Source: Gammaproteobacteria bacterium | GTDB taxonomy: Bacteria; Pseudomonadota; Gammaproteobacteria; Xanthomonadales; SZUA-5 | Reading direction: 5' to 3' | Length of the DNA: 64,000 bases | Assembly (NCBI GenBank): GCA_030430155.1 | Contig: JAUIFV010000005.1 | Span: 1-64,000, forward strand | Part shown: positions 11,679 to 21,495 of the stretch, one piece after another | Numbering within the stretch: the first letter of the stretch is position 1 | Layout: the number at the start of each line of letters is the position of its first letter | Notes under the pieces: model-generated | Seen by the model: the letters and a program-made list of their open reading frames with translations, nothing else | The model's database searches: none | Told to the model about the DNA's origin: nothing | Program-made: the position numbers and the translations under genes

Positions 11679-12167
11679 CTAGTTGGCAGCTTGCTGCCGC
11701 GCAGCCTCCGCCGGGTAGTACCAGACCCTCAGTATCAAACCGTCGACCACCTCGTAGACCGCGATCGACGAGGCGCTGCGCTCCACGCCATCGACAATCG
11801 TGATCGCCCGTTCGCGGAAGCTGACAAAGCGTGGGCCGTCGATGCTCGCTTCGAGCACCGAGCGCACGCTGGGTTGGCTGGCGAAGTAGTCAACCATTTG
11901 CGCGCGCAGGTCGTCCGCACCTTGGGCCGAGAGTTCGGCTTTGCCCTGACTGACGTAGTAGAGCTCGAAGTCGGGGCTCACCAGCGCCGCCATCGCGTCA
12001 GGATCGCGCTCGTTGAAGGCATCGACAAGCTGAGTTGCGGTGTGCATTGCGGTTGGCTCAGCGGCAGCTGCGGGCGTGCTGACCGCTGCCACAAGGATAA
12101 GGATTAAGGGCAGGGTGCGAAGAAGTCGATTCACGATGTGAGTCCGGATAGTCCAAGTCTCCAGCAT
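11679..12167 (-). CDS. Exported nuclear transport factor 2/SnoaL-like protein
   Basis: Signal-like LLRTLPLILILVAAVSTPAAAAEP then ATQLVDAFNERDPDAMAALVSPDFELYYVSQGKAEL..., NTF2-like. The start may be internal. Confidence 0.65.
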   Translation of the reverse strand: MLETWTIRTHIVNRLLRTLPLILILVAAVSTPAAAAEPTAMHTATQLVDAFNERDPDAMAALVSPDFELYYVSQGKAELSAQGADDLRAQMVDYFASQPSVRSVLEASIDGPRFVSFRERAITIVDGVERSASSIAVYEVVDGLILRVWYYPAEAARQQAAN

Positions 12168-12390
12168 ACCGCCTGCTTCGGCCGCGAGTTCGAACTACTT
12201 ACCCGTGATTGCGACAGCGCGGGCACGGGTGTGCAAGCACCGATTGCAGTCGGTTCTTCGCCGTTGCGATCAGCCGGGTTGCGGCGACGGCGGGTGCGCA
12301 CGGCAACCATATACAGAGTTACTTGCTCCGCGGGCGACTGGCTGAGAGTATGTCGGCGCAACCCGCATCCATTCCGCACCGAGACCACTC

Positions 12391-14799
12391 ATGTCATCGA
12401 ATCCAACACAAGTTTCAATTGCTTCGCTTCGCTTGACCCCGCTCGCCGCAGCCCTGGCAATCTCGCTGGGATCCGGCTTCGCGAACGCGACTGGCCCGAC
12501 TGCTGATGCTGACGCATCAACTGGCGCGAGAGTCGAATCGGCAGCGCTGGACGTGTACATCGTGCAGTTGCGGCAAGCGCCCTTGGCGACCTATGGTGGC
12601 CAGATCGATGGCCTGCCCAGACCGGCGCGTCGTGTCGACAGGCCTGCAAAACTCGACCTTCGATCACCGGCCTCGCTGAACTATCTCGCCCACCTGCAGA
12701 CCAAACAAGCGCAGTTCCAGGATCGCATGGAACGCGAATTGGGTCGTGAAGTGGAACGCGTGCGCAGCATGCAGCACGCTCTCAACGCAGTGGTGCTACG
12801 GATCAGCGAAGCCGAGGCCGAAGTGTTGGCCCGGTTGCCGGAAGTGGCAGCCGTCGATCGCGAGAGCTACGAGGAATTGGACACCTACCGGGGCCCCGCA
12901 TTCATCGGGGCGCCGACGATCTGGGAAGGCATGACCGCCAATGGCACCAATAGCCGCGGCGAAGGCATCGTGGTTGGAATCATCGATTCGGGCATCAATT
13001 GGGCGAGCCCGGCATACGCTGCGGTCGGCCCCGTTACCGGCCATGCTCACGTCAATCCCAATGGGAGCGGGGTGTTTCTGGGCCAATGCCAGGCTGGTCA
13101 GGTCGATGCCGGGCGTTGCAATGACAAGTTGATCGGTATCTACAACACGGCTGCGCCGGGCTCCACCGGTACCGACACCAATGGCCACGGTTCGCATACC
13201 TCCAGTACCGTTGCCGGCAACGTTTGGGACAGTGTCTTTGCCAACGGAAGCTTCCGTATCTCTGGCGTGGCACCACACGCCAACGTGATCTCTTACCTGG
13301 CATGCCCGTCGAGCTGTCCCACGTCCGCAACCTCCGCCGCTGTTGATCAGGCCGTCATTGATGGCGTGGATGTCATCAACTACTCGATCAGCGGTGGTGC
13401 TTCGCCGTGGAACGAAGTGACCTCCGTCGCATTCCGCAATGCCCATGCTGCTGGCGTGTACATCTCGGCATCAGCGGGCAACACCAGCACGGGCGTTCCC
13501 GACCCGCAGGGCAACGTCAATCATCTTGAACCTTGGGTGCATACGGTAGCGGCGTCGACCCACGATGGGGTAATCGCGATGGTCTTCGACCTGGGCGGGG
13601 ATACGCCACCGCCTGCGAACACGCAGGACTTACCGGTCAAGCCTGGCGGACTTCCGATCGCGACTACCGACATCGTCGACGCGCCGTTGATCAAAAGCCC
13701 CACTTTCAATGACGGCAGCAACGACGGTTGTACGGCCTTCCCTGCCGGCACATTTGAGCGCATCACCCCTGCGCCAGGAACGATCTATGCGGACGGCTTT
13801 GAGGACACGCCGGCGGGTGTACCCACAGGCGCTGTGGCGGTCCTTCACCTCGACGGCACGGCAAGCAATTGCGCCAGCGGTACGCGCCGCGGCAATGCCT
13901 TGGCCGCGGGTGCGATCGGGGTGATTTTTGTCGATGTCGCATTCCTCAACCTGGGTGCCAACATGACCTCCTGGTCGATGCGGCGGACTGATTGGGATAC
14001 CGTCGAAGCCGGTTGGGATGAGCCTTCGGCGACGGTCTCCATCGACGTCGATTCGCAGCAGTTCCCGGGCACCGGTGATGTGTTGGCAGGATTCAGTTTG
14101 CGCGGCCCACGATTGATCCAATCGCAAGGCATCGTCAAACCCGACATCACCGCGCCGGGGGTGGACATCCTCGCCGTTGGTGCATCCTCGGTGGTTGGCA
14201 ACGATGGTGTGTATCTGAACAGTGGCACCTCCATGTCCAGCCCGCACAACGCCGGAGCGGCAGCGCTGATGACGGCCCTCTACCCGACGTTGACCCCATC
14301 GGAGATCAAGTCGGCGATGAACCTGTCGGCCCGCAATACCGGGGCGGTGAACCAGGACGGATCTCCGATTCGTCCTTGGGACTACGGTTCGGGCATGGTC
14401 GACCTGGACGCGGCGGCCAACGTGGGTCTGGTCATGGACGAGTTGGCAGCAAATTACGTGGCGGCCAACCCCGCGACTGGCGGCGACATCTCGTCGCTCA
14501 ATCTGGCCAGCATTGCCAAGAACAACGTCTCCGGGGTGGAGACCTTTACCCGGGTGTTCCGCCGCATCCGCAGTGGTTCGGTGACCTACACGCTGAGCGC
14601 AACGGGCTATCCGGCTGGTGCGATTCAGTTCACGCCCAGCATGTTCACCCTTGCACAAGGAGCAACGCAATCGGTCACCATCAACGTCACTTCCAGCCTG
14701 CTCAACGCTGGAGAATGGACGCTGGGAGAGATCACCCTCACTCCTGACGTGGGCACCGAGCCGGACTTGCATCTTCCAATCACGATGTTCCGGCAATAG
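12391..14799 (+). CDS. Secreted S8 (subtilisin-like) serine peptidase with PA-like insert
   Basis: Catalytic signatures GIIDSGINWASPA (Asp), DTNGHGSHTSSTVAGN (His), LNSGTSMSSPHNAGAAALM (Ser); N-terminal signal peptide and I9-like propeptide. Confidence 0.92.
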   Translation: MSSNPTQVSIASLRLTPLAAALAISLGSGFANATGPTADADASTGARVESAALDVYIVQLRQAPLATYGGQIDGLPRPARRVDRPAKLDLRSPASLNYLAHLQTKQAQFQDRMERELGREVERVRSMQHALNAVVLRISEAEAEVLARLPEVAAVDRESYEELDTYRGPAFIGAPTIWEGMTANGTNSRGEGIVVGIIDSGINWASPAYAAVGPVTGHAHVNPNGSGVFLGQCQAGQVDAGRCNDKLIGIYNTAAPGSTGTDTNGHGSHTSSTVAGNVWDSVFANGSFRISGVAPHANVISYLACPSSCPTSATSAAVDQAVIDGVDVINYSISGGASPWNEVTSVAFRNAHAAGVYISASAGNTSTGVPDPQGNVNHLEPWVHTVAASTHDGVIAMVFDLGGDTPPPANTQDLPVKPGGLPIATTDIVDAPLIKSPTFNDGSNDGCTAFPAGTFERITPAPGTIYADGFEDTPAGVPTGAVAVLHLDGTASNCASGTRRGNALAAGAIGVIFVDVAFLNLGANMTSWSMRRTDWDTVEAGWDEPSATVSIDVDSQQFPGTGDVLAGFSLRGPRLIQSQGIVKPDITAPGVDILAVGASSVVGNDGVYLNSGTSMSSPHNAGAAALMTALYPTLTPSEIKSAMNLSARNTGAVNQDGSPIRPWDYGSGMVDLDAAANVGLVMDELAANYVAANPATGGDISSLNLASIAKNNVSGVETFTRVFRRIRSGSVTYTLSATGYPAGAIQFTPSMFTLAQGATQSVTINVTSSLLNAGEWTLGEITLTPDVGTEPDLHLPITMFRQ

Positions 14800-14824
14800 G
14801 CCTGGTTCCTTACGCCCCACAGCA

Positions 14825-14848
14825 CGGGCGCCTTCGGGCGCCCGTTTT
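14825..14848 (+). terminator. Intrinsic terminator downstream of the S8 peptidase
   Basis: Perfect 8-bp stem CGGGCGCC-TTCG-GGCGCCCG followed by TTTT. Confidence 0.85.
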
Positions 14849-14873
14849 CTTGCTGGATGTGACGGGAGTCGGT

Positions 14874-15581
14874 ATGAGTGGCGACTACATTGAGATTTAC
14901 CCGAAGAGCATCGATGCCCGCGATTGCATTGCGCTGATTGAGCGCTTTGAAAGTAGCGGGAAGGCTATCCCCGGGCGCAGCGGATCGGGGGTGGATGCGC
15001 GTCTGAAGGACAGTCGGGACATCTGCATCGATGACCATGCGGAATGGGGAGACGCGGTAAACTTCCTCAATACGGCGATGATGACGGCGCTGATACGCTA
15101 CGTGCGCCGATATCCGCAAACCATGCTTGGACCGCTGACTCTGCGCCGCAAAGACCCGTCCAGCGGCGACGAGCACTTGCTTGAACCCGCTCATGTACAG
15201 GATTTGCCGGACGCAGCGCTGCAACAGTTGCTGGCCGGAATGTTTCGTCCTGGAACCATCAACCTACAGAAATATGTGGCAGATCAAGGTGGCTATCCGG
15301 CTTGGCACTGTGAAAGCTATCCGCAGGCAGGGGATAGCCGCTGCGAGGCGCTCCATCGCGTATTGCTTTGGTCGGTCTATCTCAATGAGGGATTTGGCGC
15401 TGGGGAAACGGAATTCTACGAGCAACAGCGCGCAATCAAGCCGCAAACTGGCGCGATGCTGATCGCGCCCGCAGCCTTTACTCATACTCATCGCGGCAAC
15501 CGGCCGATTGGAGGCGACAAGTACATCGCCACTTCATGGGTACTGTTCAAGCGAGCAGAGCAACTGTTCGCAGGCGCTTGA
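14874..15581 (+). CDS. 2OG-Fe(II) oxygenase-like protein
   Basis: YPAWHCESYP...LLWSVYLNEGFGAGETEFYEQQRAIKPQTGAMLIAPAAFTHTHRGNRPIGGDKYIATSW; prolyl-hydroxylase-like layout. The ORF track starts at 14850. Confidence 0.75.
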   Translation: MSGDYIEIYPKSIDARDCIALIERFESSGKAIPGRSGSGVDARLKDSRDICIDDHAEWGDAVNFLNTAMMTALIRYVRRYPQTMLGPLTLRRKDPSSGDEHLLEPAHVQDLPDAALQQLLAGMFRPGTINLQKYVADQGGYPAWHCESYPQAGDSRCEALHRVLLWSVYLNEGFGAGETEFYEQQRAIKPQTGAMLIAPAAFTHTHRGNRPIGGDKYIATSWVLFKRAEQLFAGA

Positions 15582-15771
15582 GGTTACGCCAAGGGCCAGT
15601 GGCCAACTTGGCGGGCGCTGTTTCGAGTTCGGCCGATGCTTGCACTCGGCACCGATAGGCGAGTCAACCGGACTGTGCTGATCTGAGCGTGAGCAGTTCC
15701 GCCGATCTCCGTTGCCAGCCGACAGCAATGCGTGCGATGTTCAGGAACTGAACTACTTTCTCCGGAGATCG

Positions 15772-18700
15772 ATGAGCCCAGGCCCACGCACAGCAGTCCC
15801 ATTCGGGCGCAGTCTGCAAACCAAGGTGATGGCCGGCGTGTTTGTCGGTCTGCTGGCGCTGATCGGTCTGATGCTGTTGATTTTCTACTGGCGCGGCTAT
15901 GAGCTGCTGATGGCGCGCGAGCAGGCCCAGGCGACCAGCGCCACCCAGCGGCTGGGCGAAGAGGTGCGTCAGCAGTTGACCTTGGCCGAGGGCGTGGCTG
16001 CCAGCCTGGCCAACCTGGGTGAGAAGCTGCCCAAGCAGGTGCCGGTGTGGCGAGAAGTAATCCCGCAGGTGTTGGATCTGGAGCAGCGCGCCGATCTGAT
16101 CGCTGGAGGCGGGCTGTGGCCGGAACCCTATGCTTTTGATTCCGAATCGGAACGGCGCAGCTTCTTCTGGGGGCGCAACGAAGGCGGTGCGCTGGAATAC
16201 TTCGACGAGTACAACGATCCGGACGGGCCCGGCTATCACGGCGAGGAATGGTACGTGCCGGCGCGATTCCAGTCCCCGGGTCGCTGCTACTGGTCGCGCT
16301 CCTACCGCGACCCCTACACCGACGAACCGATGGTGACCTGTACCGTGGCCATGCACGATGGCGACCGTTTCAGCGGTGTGAGCACGGTGGATCTGCGCCT
16401 GACCGGCCTGCAGCAGTTTGTCGCCGAGCGCGGCGCTGCCCTGGGCGGCTATGCCATGGTCGTCGATCGCAACGGCGTGTTCATCACCTTGCCGCCGGCG
16501 TTCGACGATCAGGCGCAGCTGCAGCGGCTCAGCGAATCGCTCAGTGTGAACAGCTTGGCGGCCGAGATTCCGCGTTTCGCAGCGATGGCGGACTTTCTTT
16601 CCGAACCGATCGCCGCTGGCCCGGCGACCATGGCAGGGGTGGCGGAGCAGATCGTCGACAGCGCCGTGCAGATCGAGATGGACGAAGCGCGGCGCATCGT
16701 TTCGCAGCTGGCCGACAGCCGGGTCAAACTGCCGCCGGTGCGACAGGAGGTGTTGGTCGATGACCCATTCCTTGGTGAGCCGGTGGTGGCTACCACACTG
16801 AGCTTTCCAGGCGTGCATTGGCAGCTGGTGCTGGTCCAGCCCAGTCGATTGGTGCACGAGGCGGTGCTTTCGGTGATCACTCCGGTGGCCTGGCCGCTGG
16901 GGCTGTCGATGGTGATGGTGGTCGGCTTCGCTGCCCTGGTGGCGCGGCAGACTTTGGTCAATCCAATTCGCAATATGGCCGCGCAGCTGCGTCAGAGCGA
17001 TGATTCGCCGACCCCCGGCCACGTCGACGTTCCCAGTCGGGATGAGTTGGGCTTGCTGGCCAGCACCTTCAATCTTTACGCCGAGCGGCTGGCCAAGAGT
17101 CACGAGCAGCTGCGCGCCTCGGCAGATCAGTTCCGCTCGGTGACTGCGCTGCTGCACGATGCGCTGATTCAGGTCGACGACCAGGGCAGCATCATTTCGG
17201 TCAATCCGGCTGCGGTGCGCACTTTCGGTTTGACTGCTGACGAGCTGCGTGGGCGACCGCTGACCGATCTGATGTCCGGTGATCCGCGTAGCGATGATCG
17301 CTCAACTGCGGCAGGCGCCAGCGAGGCGCGCAAGACCCGGTCGGCAGGCAGAGTGCGCGAGATGACCGCGCGTCGCGGTGATGGCGCCAACTTCCCTGCC
17401 GAAGTGTCAGTGAGCTACTGGCGAGGGGAAACTGGCGGCGTCTACAACATCCAGGTCCGTGACGTCACCGAGCGCCGGCGAGCCGAGGAGGAGGTGCGCC
17501 GGCTGGCCACTCACGACACCCTGACCGGGCTCCCCAACCGAGTGCTGTTTCAGGACCGGCTGCAGCAGGCGATTCAGCAAAGCACGCGCAGCAAGCGCAT
17601 GCTGGCCCTGCTGTTTCTGGACCTTGATCACTTCAAGCTGGCCAATGACTCGTTGGGCCACGCGGTAGGCGACACCCTGCTGCGCGCGGTTGCCGAACGC
17701 CTGCTCGCATGTGTCGGCGGCGACGGTAGCGTCGCGCGTCTGGGTGGTGACGAGTTTGCGATCCTGCTGCCCAGCCAGCTCGAGGCCAGCGAGGCGGCGG
17801 AGATGGCCAACCGCATCATCGCTGCGCTGGAGCCGCCGTTCAATCTGGATGGGCACATGCTCCAGGTCGGGGTCAGCATCGGCGTTACCTTGTGTCCTAA
17901 CGATGGCAAGGATGCAGACCAACTGCTGCGCAAGGCCGATCTGGCGATGTATGACGCCAAAGCGCAGGGCCGCAATACCTATCGATTCTTTACCGAAAGC
18001 CTGCGTACCGAGCTATTGGCGCGCTCGGCACTGCTGCAGGACTTGAAGCAGGCGGCGCTGGCCGATCAGCTGTTGCTGCACTATCAGCCGATAGTCTCGA
18101 CCCGCTCCGGCAGAGTGTTGGCAGTGGAGGCGCTGCTGCGCTGGCAGCACCCCGAGCGCGGCCTGGTCGGGCCCGAAGAGTTTGTGCCCCTGGCCGAGCG
18201 CAGCGGCTTGATCGTGCCGATCGGGCAGTGGGTGATTGATCGGGCGTTGGGCGAACTGGCGCTGCTGAGCGCGAGTGATCCGATGCTGCGCTTGGCTATC
18301 AATCTGTCCCTGGCGCAGTTCTCCGATCCAGGCCTGGTGGACTGGCTGGCCAGCTGTCTGCGCAAGCACGCCGTCGAAGCCGAAAGGCTGGAATTGGAGC
18401 TCACCGAAACTGCGCTGCTGCATGATTTGGAGCACGGCCTGAGGACCATGCAGGAACTGCGCGATCTGGGCGTCAGTCTGGTGATCGACGACTTTGGTAT
18501 CGGCTATTCGTCGCTGGCCTATTTGAAGCGCTTTCCGGTGGAAAAGCTGAAGATCGACCGCTCTTTCATACTTGGCGTGGCCGACGACTCGGAAAGCGCC
18601 ACAATTTGCCGAGCGGTGATCGGCATGGGTCGCAATCTCGGGCTGCTGTTGGTCGCTGAGGGTGTTGAAAACGAGGCCGACCTGGAATTCGTGTTCGAGC

Positions 18701-18825
18701 ACGGGGTCGATTATGTGCAGGGCTACTACTACACACCGCCCCTGCCCGCGGCGGCGTTGCGCAGCTGGATGGATGCGCATGTCTCCCAGCCGCGCAGCAC
18801 TCCCGCGCTGGGTCTGGGTGATTAG
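15772..18825 (+). CDS. Cache-type sensor / HAMP / PAS / GGDEF / EAL protein
   Basis: Two TM segments flank an extracytoplasmic region; LARLGGDEFAILLP; AVEALLRWQHPERG, LAINLSLAQF, LELELTETALL, LVIDDFGIGYSSLAYLKRFPVEKLKIDRSFI, VAEGVENEAD. Start assigned to ATG 15772. Confidence 0.9.
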   Translation: MSPGPRTAVPFGRSLQTKVMAGVFVGLLALIGLMLLIFYWRGYELLMAREQAQATSATQRLGEEVRQQLTLAEGVAASLANLGEKLPKQVPVWREVIPQVLDLEQRADLIAGGGLWPEPYAFDSESERRSFFWGRNEGGALEYFDEYNDPDGPGYHGEEWYVPARFQSPGRCYWSRSYRDPYTDEPMVTCTVAMHDGDRFSGVSTVDLRLTGLQQFVAERGAALGGYAMVVDRNGVFITLPPAFDDQAQLQRLSESLSVNSLAAEIPRFAAMADFLSEPIAAGPATMAGVAEQIVDSAVQIEMDEARRIVSQLADSRVKLPPVRQEVLVDDPFLGEPVVATTLSFPGVHWQLVLVQPSRLVHEAVLSVITPVAWPLGLSMVMVVGFAALVARQTLVNPIRNMAAQLRQSDDSPTPGHVDVPSRDELGLLASTFNLYAERLAKSHEQLRASADQFRSVTALLHDALIQVDDQGSIISVNPAAVRTFGLTADELRGRPLTDLMSGDPRSDDRSTAAGASEARKTRSAGRVREMTARRGDGANFPAEVSVSYWRGETGGVYNIQVRDVTERRRAEEEVRRLATHDTLTGLPNRVLFQDRLQQAIQQSTRSKRMLALLFLDLDHFKLANDSLGHAVGDTLLRAVAERLLACVGGDGSVARLGGDEFAILLPSQLEASEAAEMANRIIAALEPPFNLDGHMLQVGVSIGVTLCPNDGKDADQLLRKADLAMYDAKAQGRNTYRFFTESLRTELLARSALLQDLKQAALADQLLLHYQPIVSTRSGRVLAVEALLRWQHPERGLVGPEEFVPLAERSGLIVPIGQWVIDRALGELALLSASDPMLRLAINLSLAQFSDPGLVDWLASCLRKHAVEAERLELELTETALLHDLEHGLRTMQELRDLGVSLVIDDFGIGYSSLAYLKRFPVEKLKIDRSFILGVADDSESATICRAVIGMGRNLGLLLVAEGVENEADLEFVFEHGVDYVQGYYYTPPLPAAALRSWMDAHVSQPRSTPALGLGD

Positions 18826-18883
18826 GCATCTCAAGTGCGCAAGAACGGAGTTTGCTGGCGCTGTCTGGTAGTGCAGGCTTATG

Positions 18884-18911
18884 CTGAGGGCTGAGGGCTG
18901 AGGGCTGAGGG
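18884..18911. repeat. Short tandem heptad CTGAGGG x4
   Basis: ctgagggctgagggctgagggctgaggg directly visible between two genes. Confidence 0.9.
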
Positions 18912-18931
18912 CACAGCTTCGCCTGTTCAGG

Positions 18932-20041
18932 TTGCACATGCCTATCGATTTCCAACTGCGACAATGGGTGATGCTTGGTTCGCTGCTGATCAGCAGCGTG
19001 CTTGCTGCCGCGCCCGTGCAGACGCCCGCGGCTACGCAGCTGGCTACAGTTCCGCCGATGCCGTCCGCCGCGCAGGTGCTGGCGGTGCCCGAGGCGGTAC
19101 TGGCTCGTTTGGAGGTCGAGGTGATCAAGGCCAAGCGCAGCCCGCAGGCGCGGTTGCGGCGTTTGGTGGAATTCATGCTCGATGCCGAGGGGCTGGGGCT
19201 GGTTTATGACAACAGCCGCACCCGTACTGTCACCGAGGCCATTCTTGAAGGCAAAGCCAACTGCCTGTCTTTCACGCTGGCATTCATGGAGCTGTCCCGC
19301 CGCGCCGGCTTTCACACCAGAATGATGGAGAGTGAGCAGGCGTTGACCTGGGCGTTGGAGGATCGAACCTTGTTTGTCGCCGGACACGTCAGCGCCTATG
19401 TGCGTTTTGGACGGCATCGCTTCGAGGTCAACTTCGACCCCAATGCGCCGCTGCTGCGACGCGATCAGCACACGGTTTCCGATGACCGCGCAATGGCCCA
19501 CTACTACAACAATCGCGCCGCTGAGCTGATGGCGCAGGGTGAGCGCGCGGCGGCGCAAGAGCACTTCGACGAGGCGCTCAAGCTGGACGCGACGATGGTG
19601 TCCACGCTGAACAACCAGGGCGTATTGCTGATGCGCGCGGGCGATCTGGCGGCTGCCGAAGTGGTCTATGCGCAGGCGCTTGCCGAGGACAGCGACAACC
19701 TTTCGGTGATGGCCAACTTGATCAATCTCTACCGCTTGCAGGGACGCCTGGCGAAGGCGGAAGAGCTTGAGCAGCAGCTGGAGCAGAGCAGGGCGAAGGA
19801 CCCCTTGCATCATTTTCTTATCGGCGTATTCGCCGAACGCAGTGGCGATTACACGGCCGCGCTGGGGCATTTCCAGACCGCGGTGAAGCTGGATCGTCGC
19901 GAAGCCTTGTTTGAACAGGCGCTGGCGCGAGTGCACCTGGCTCTAGGCAATAACGACGATGCACAGCGCCACCAGAAGCGTGCTTTGCGCCTGAGCGAGC
20001 GCAGCGGCAGGGCACTGCCGGACGTAGAGCAAAGCCTGTAG
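18932..20041 (+). CDS. Transglutaminase-like plus TPR repeat protein
   Basis: ILEGKANCLSFTLAFMELSRRAGFHTRMM (transglutaminase-like Cys region) followed by TPR units AQEHFDEALKLDATMVSTLNNQGVLLMRAGDLAAAEVVYAQALAED... Confidence 0.8.
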   Translation: MHMPIDFQLRQWVMLGSLLISSVLAAAPVQTPAATQLATVPPMPSAAQVLAVPEAVLARLEVEVIKAKRSPQARLRRLVEFMLDAEGLGLVYDNSRTRTVTEAILEGKANCLSFTLAFMELSRRAGFHTRMMESEQALTWALEDRTLFVAGHVSAYVRFGRHRFEVNFDPNAPLLRRDQHTVSDDRAMAHYYNNRAAELMAQGERAAAQEHFDEALKLDATMVSTLNNQGVLLMRAGDLAAAEVVYAQALAEDSDNLSVMANLINLYRLQGRLAKAEELEQQLEQSRAKDPLHHFLIGVFAERSGDYTAALGHFQTAVKLDRREALFEQALARVHLALGNNDDAQRHQKRALRLSERSGRALPDVEQSL

Positions 20042-20072
20042 AGCCTGCCTGGGCGCGCTGGGCACGAGACCG

Positions 20073-20558
20073 TCATCGGGCTCGGCGCGCCGAACCATCC
20101 GTTCCGCCCAACCGATCAAACACGCTCATTGCTGCGGCCAGGATGGCCAGATCATCCGGCTGCAGCTGGGTCAGTTCGTGTGCGATGCGGGAGACGCGAG
20201 CGGCGCGGCCTTGCTCCATCAACGCCTTGCCGGCCTCGGTGGCATGGGCGTGGACTTGGCGTCGATCCAGCGCGCTGCGCACTCGGCGCACCAGCCCCTC
20301 GCTCTCCAAAGCACCCAGTATCCGCGAGATGGCCGGTGCTGAGACCATCTCAGCCGCGGCCAACTCGCCCACAGTCTTCGGGCCGGCGTAGGCCAGGATC
20401 GAAAGTAGCGACAGGCGTTCCGGCGTAAGCCCCAGTTCGCGGTCCCCGCCGCGGGCTCGGCGGAGCAGGGCGATGGCGTGCGAATGGAGGCGATTGGCGA
20501 CCTCCGTGGCGGCATTGCTGGTCAACGCAGCCGGCAATGGTGGCGGCAGCTTGGGCAT
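20073..20558 (-). CDS. MarR-family transcriptional regulator
   Basis: LGLTPERLSLLSILAYAGPKTVGELAAAEMVSAPAISRILGALESEGLVRRVRSALDRRQVHAHATEAGKAL; MarR wHTH. Confidence 0.9.
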   Translation of the reverse strand: MPKLPPPLPAALTSNAATEVANRLHSHAIALLRRARGGDRELGLTPERLSLLSILAYAGPKTVGELAAAEMVSAPAISRILGALESEGLVRRVRSALDRRQVHAHATEAGKALMEQGRAARVSRIAHELTQLQPDDLAILAAAMSVFDRLGGTDGSARRAR

Positions 20559-20565
20559 TGATTAA

Positions 20566-20599
20566 CTATGTTAATTAATTATACTGTTAACTAACATAG
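20566..20599. promoter_or_regulatory. Candidate MarR operator (AT-rich inverted repeat) in the divergent promoter region
   Basis: CTATGTTA ... TAACATAG inverted repeat, with TTAATTAA and GTTAAC inside, between divergent marR-like and VOC genes. Confidence 0.6.
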
Positions 20600-20619
20600 C
20601 ACGCAGCACGAGGCGAGGC

Positions 20620-21009
20620 ATGAGCGGTACATCCTTTGGGTTAAGTCAGATCGGCCAGATCCACCTTTCCGTCAGCGACATTGACCGCTCCGTAGCCTAC
20701 TATCGCGACGTGCTCGGTATGCGGCTGCTGTTTCAGGTGCCCGGTCAGCCCATGGCGTTTTTCGATTGCGGCGGCGTGAGGCTCTATCTGGGACAGCCGG
20801 AGCAGGAATCATTCCGCTCTTCGGCGCTGATCTACTACCGCGTGGACGACATCGACGAGGCCTGTCGCGAGCTGAAGGGGCGCGGAGCCGAGCTGGAGGC
20901 CGAGCCTCATGTGGTGCACCGGACAGCTCAGGTTGAGTTATGGATGGCGGCGCTGCGCGATCCCGATGAGCATGCAGTGATGCTGATGTGCGAGCGACCC
21001 TTAGGCTAG
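20620..21009 (+). CDS. VOC/glyoxalase family protein
   Basis: IGQIHLSVSDIDRSVAYYRDVLGMRLLFQVPGQPMAFFDCGGVRLYLG... Confidence 0.88.
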   Translation: MSGTSFGLSQIGQIHLSVSDIDRSVAYYRDVLGMRLLFQVPGQPMAFFDCGGVRLYLGQPEQESFRSSALIYYRVDDIDEACRELKGRGAELEAEPHVVHRTAQVELWMAALRDPDEHAVMLMCERPLG

Positions 21010-21024
21010 ACTTAAAGCCGCCCC

Positions 21025-21495
21025 ATGTCCGGCGGGAGGTTTCAGATGCGATTGGTTGGCGGTCTCCTACTACTCCTATCCCTCCAAGGGTTCGCGGTTG
21101 GCGGCGAGGATGCCGAATTCCAGCACACGCTACAGCGCCACCTGCAGGCGATTGCCGATCGCGATCTGGACACGCTGCTGGACACCGTATCGGATCAGGT
21201 GGATCTGATTTTCCCCAACGGTCAGCTGCTACGCGGAAAGCAGGCCTACCGCGATTTTCACGTTGAGTGGTTCGGCGATGATCAATGGCGCCTGGAGCCG
21301 CAGGTCGTGCGCAGCACCGAGAGTGCGGAGATGGCCACTGTGTTGCTGCGCTATGAGCTGCGCGATGTGCCTGAGCCTGGCCAGGGCAATCCGCGCGAGG
21401 CCTTTCTGGTCCTGGTTTTTCAGCTTATCGACGACCGCTGGCAGCTGGTCCACGATCAGAATACGCGCATACCGGCCCCGCAAGCTGACCGATAG
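21025..21495 (+). CDS. Exported SnoaL/NTF2-like protein
   Basis: Signal peptide plus LQRHLQAIADRDLDTLLDTVSDQVDLIFPNGQLLRGKQAYRDFHVEWF... Confidence 0.7.
   Translation: MSGGRFQMRLVGGLLLLLSLQGFAVGGEDAEFQHTLQRHLQAIADRDLDTLLDTVSDQVDLIFPNGQLLRGKQAYRDFHVEWFGDDQWRLEPQVVRSTESAEMATVLLRYELRDVPEPGQGNPREAFLVLVFQLIDDRWQLVHDQNTRIPAPQADR

Noticed and set aside
13630-14820. 396-aa minus-strand ORF
   Set aside because: Antisense to a clear S8 peptidase; no domain signal.
15664-17157. 497-aa minus-strand ORF
   Set aside because: Antisense to the Cache/GGDEF/EAL gene; shadow ORF.
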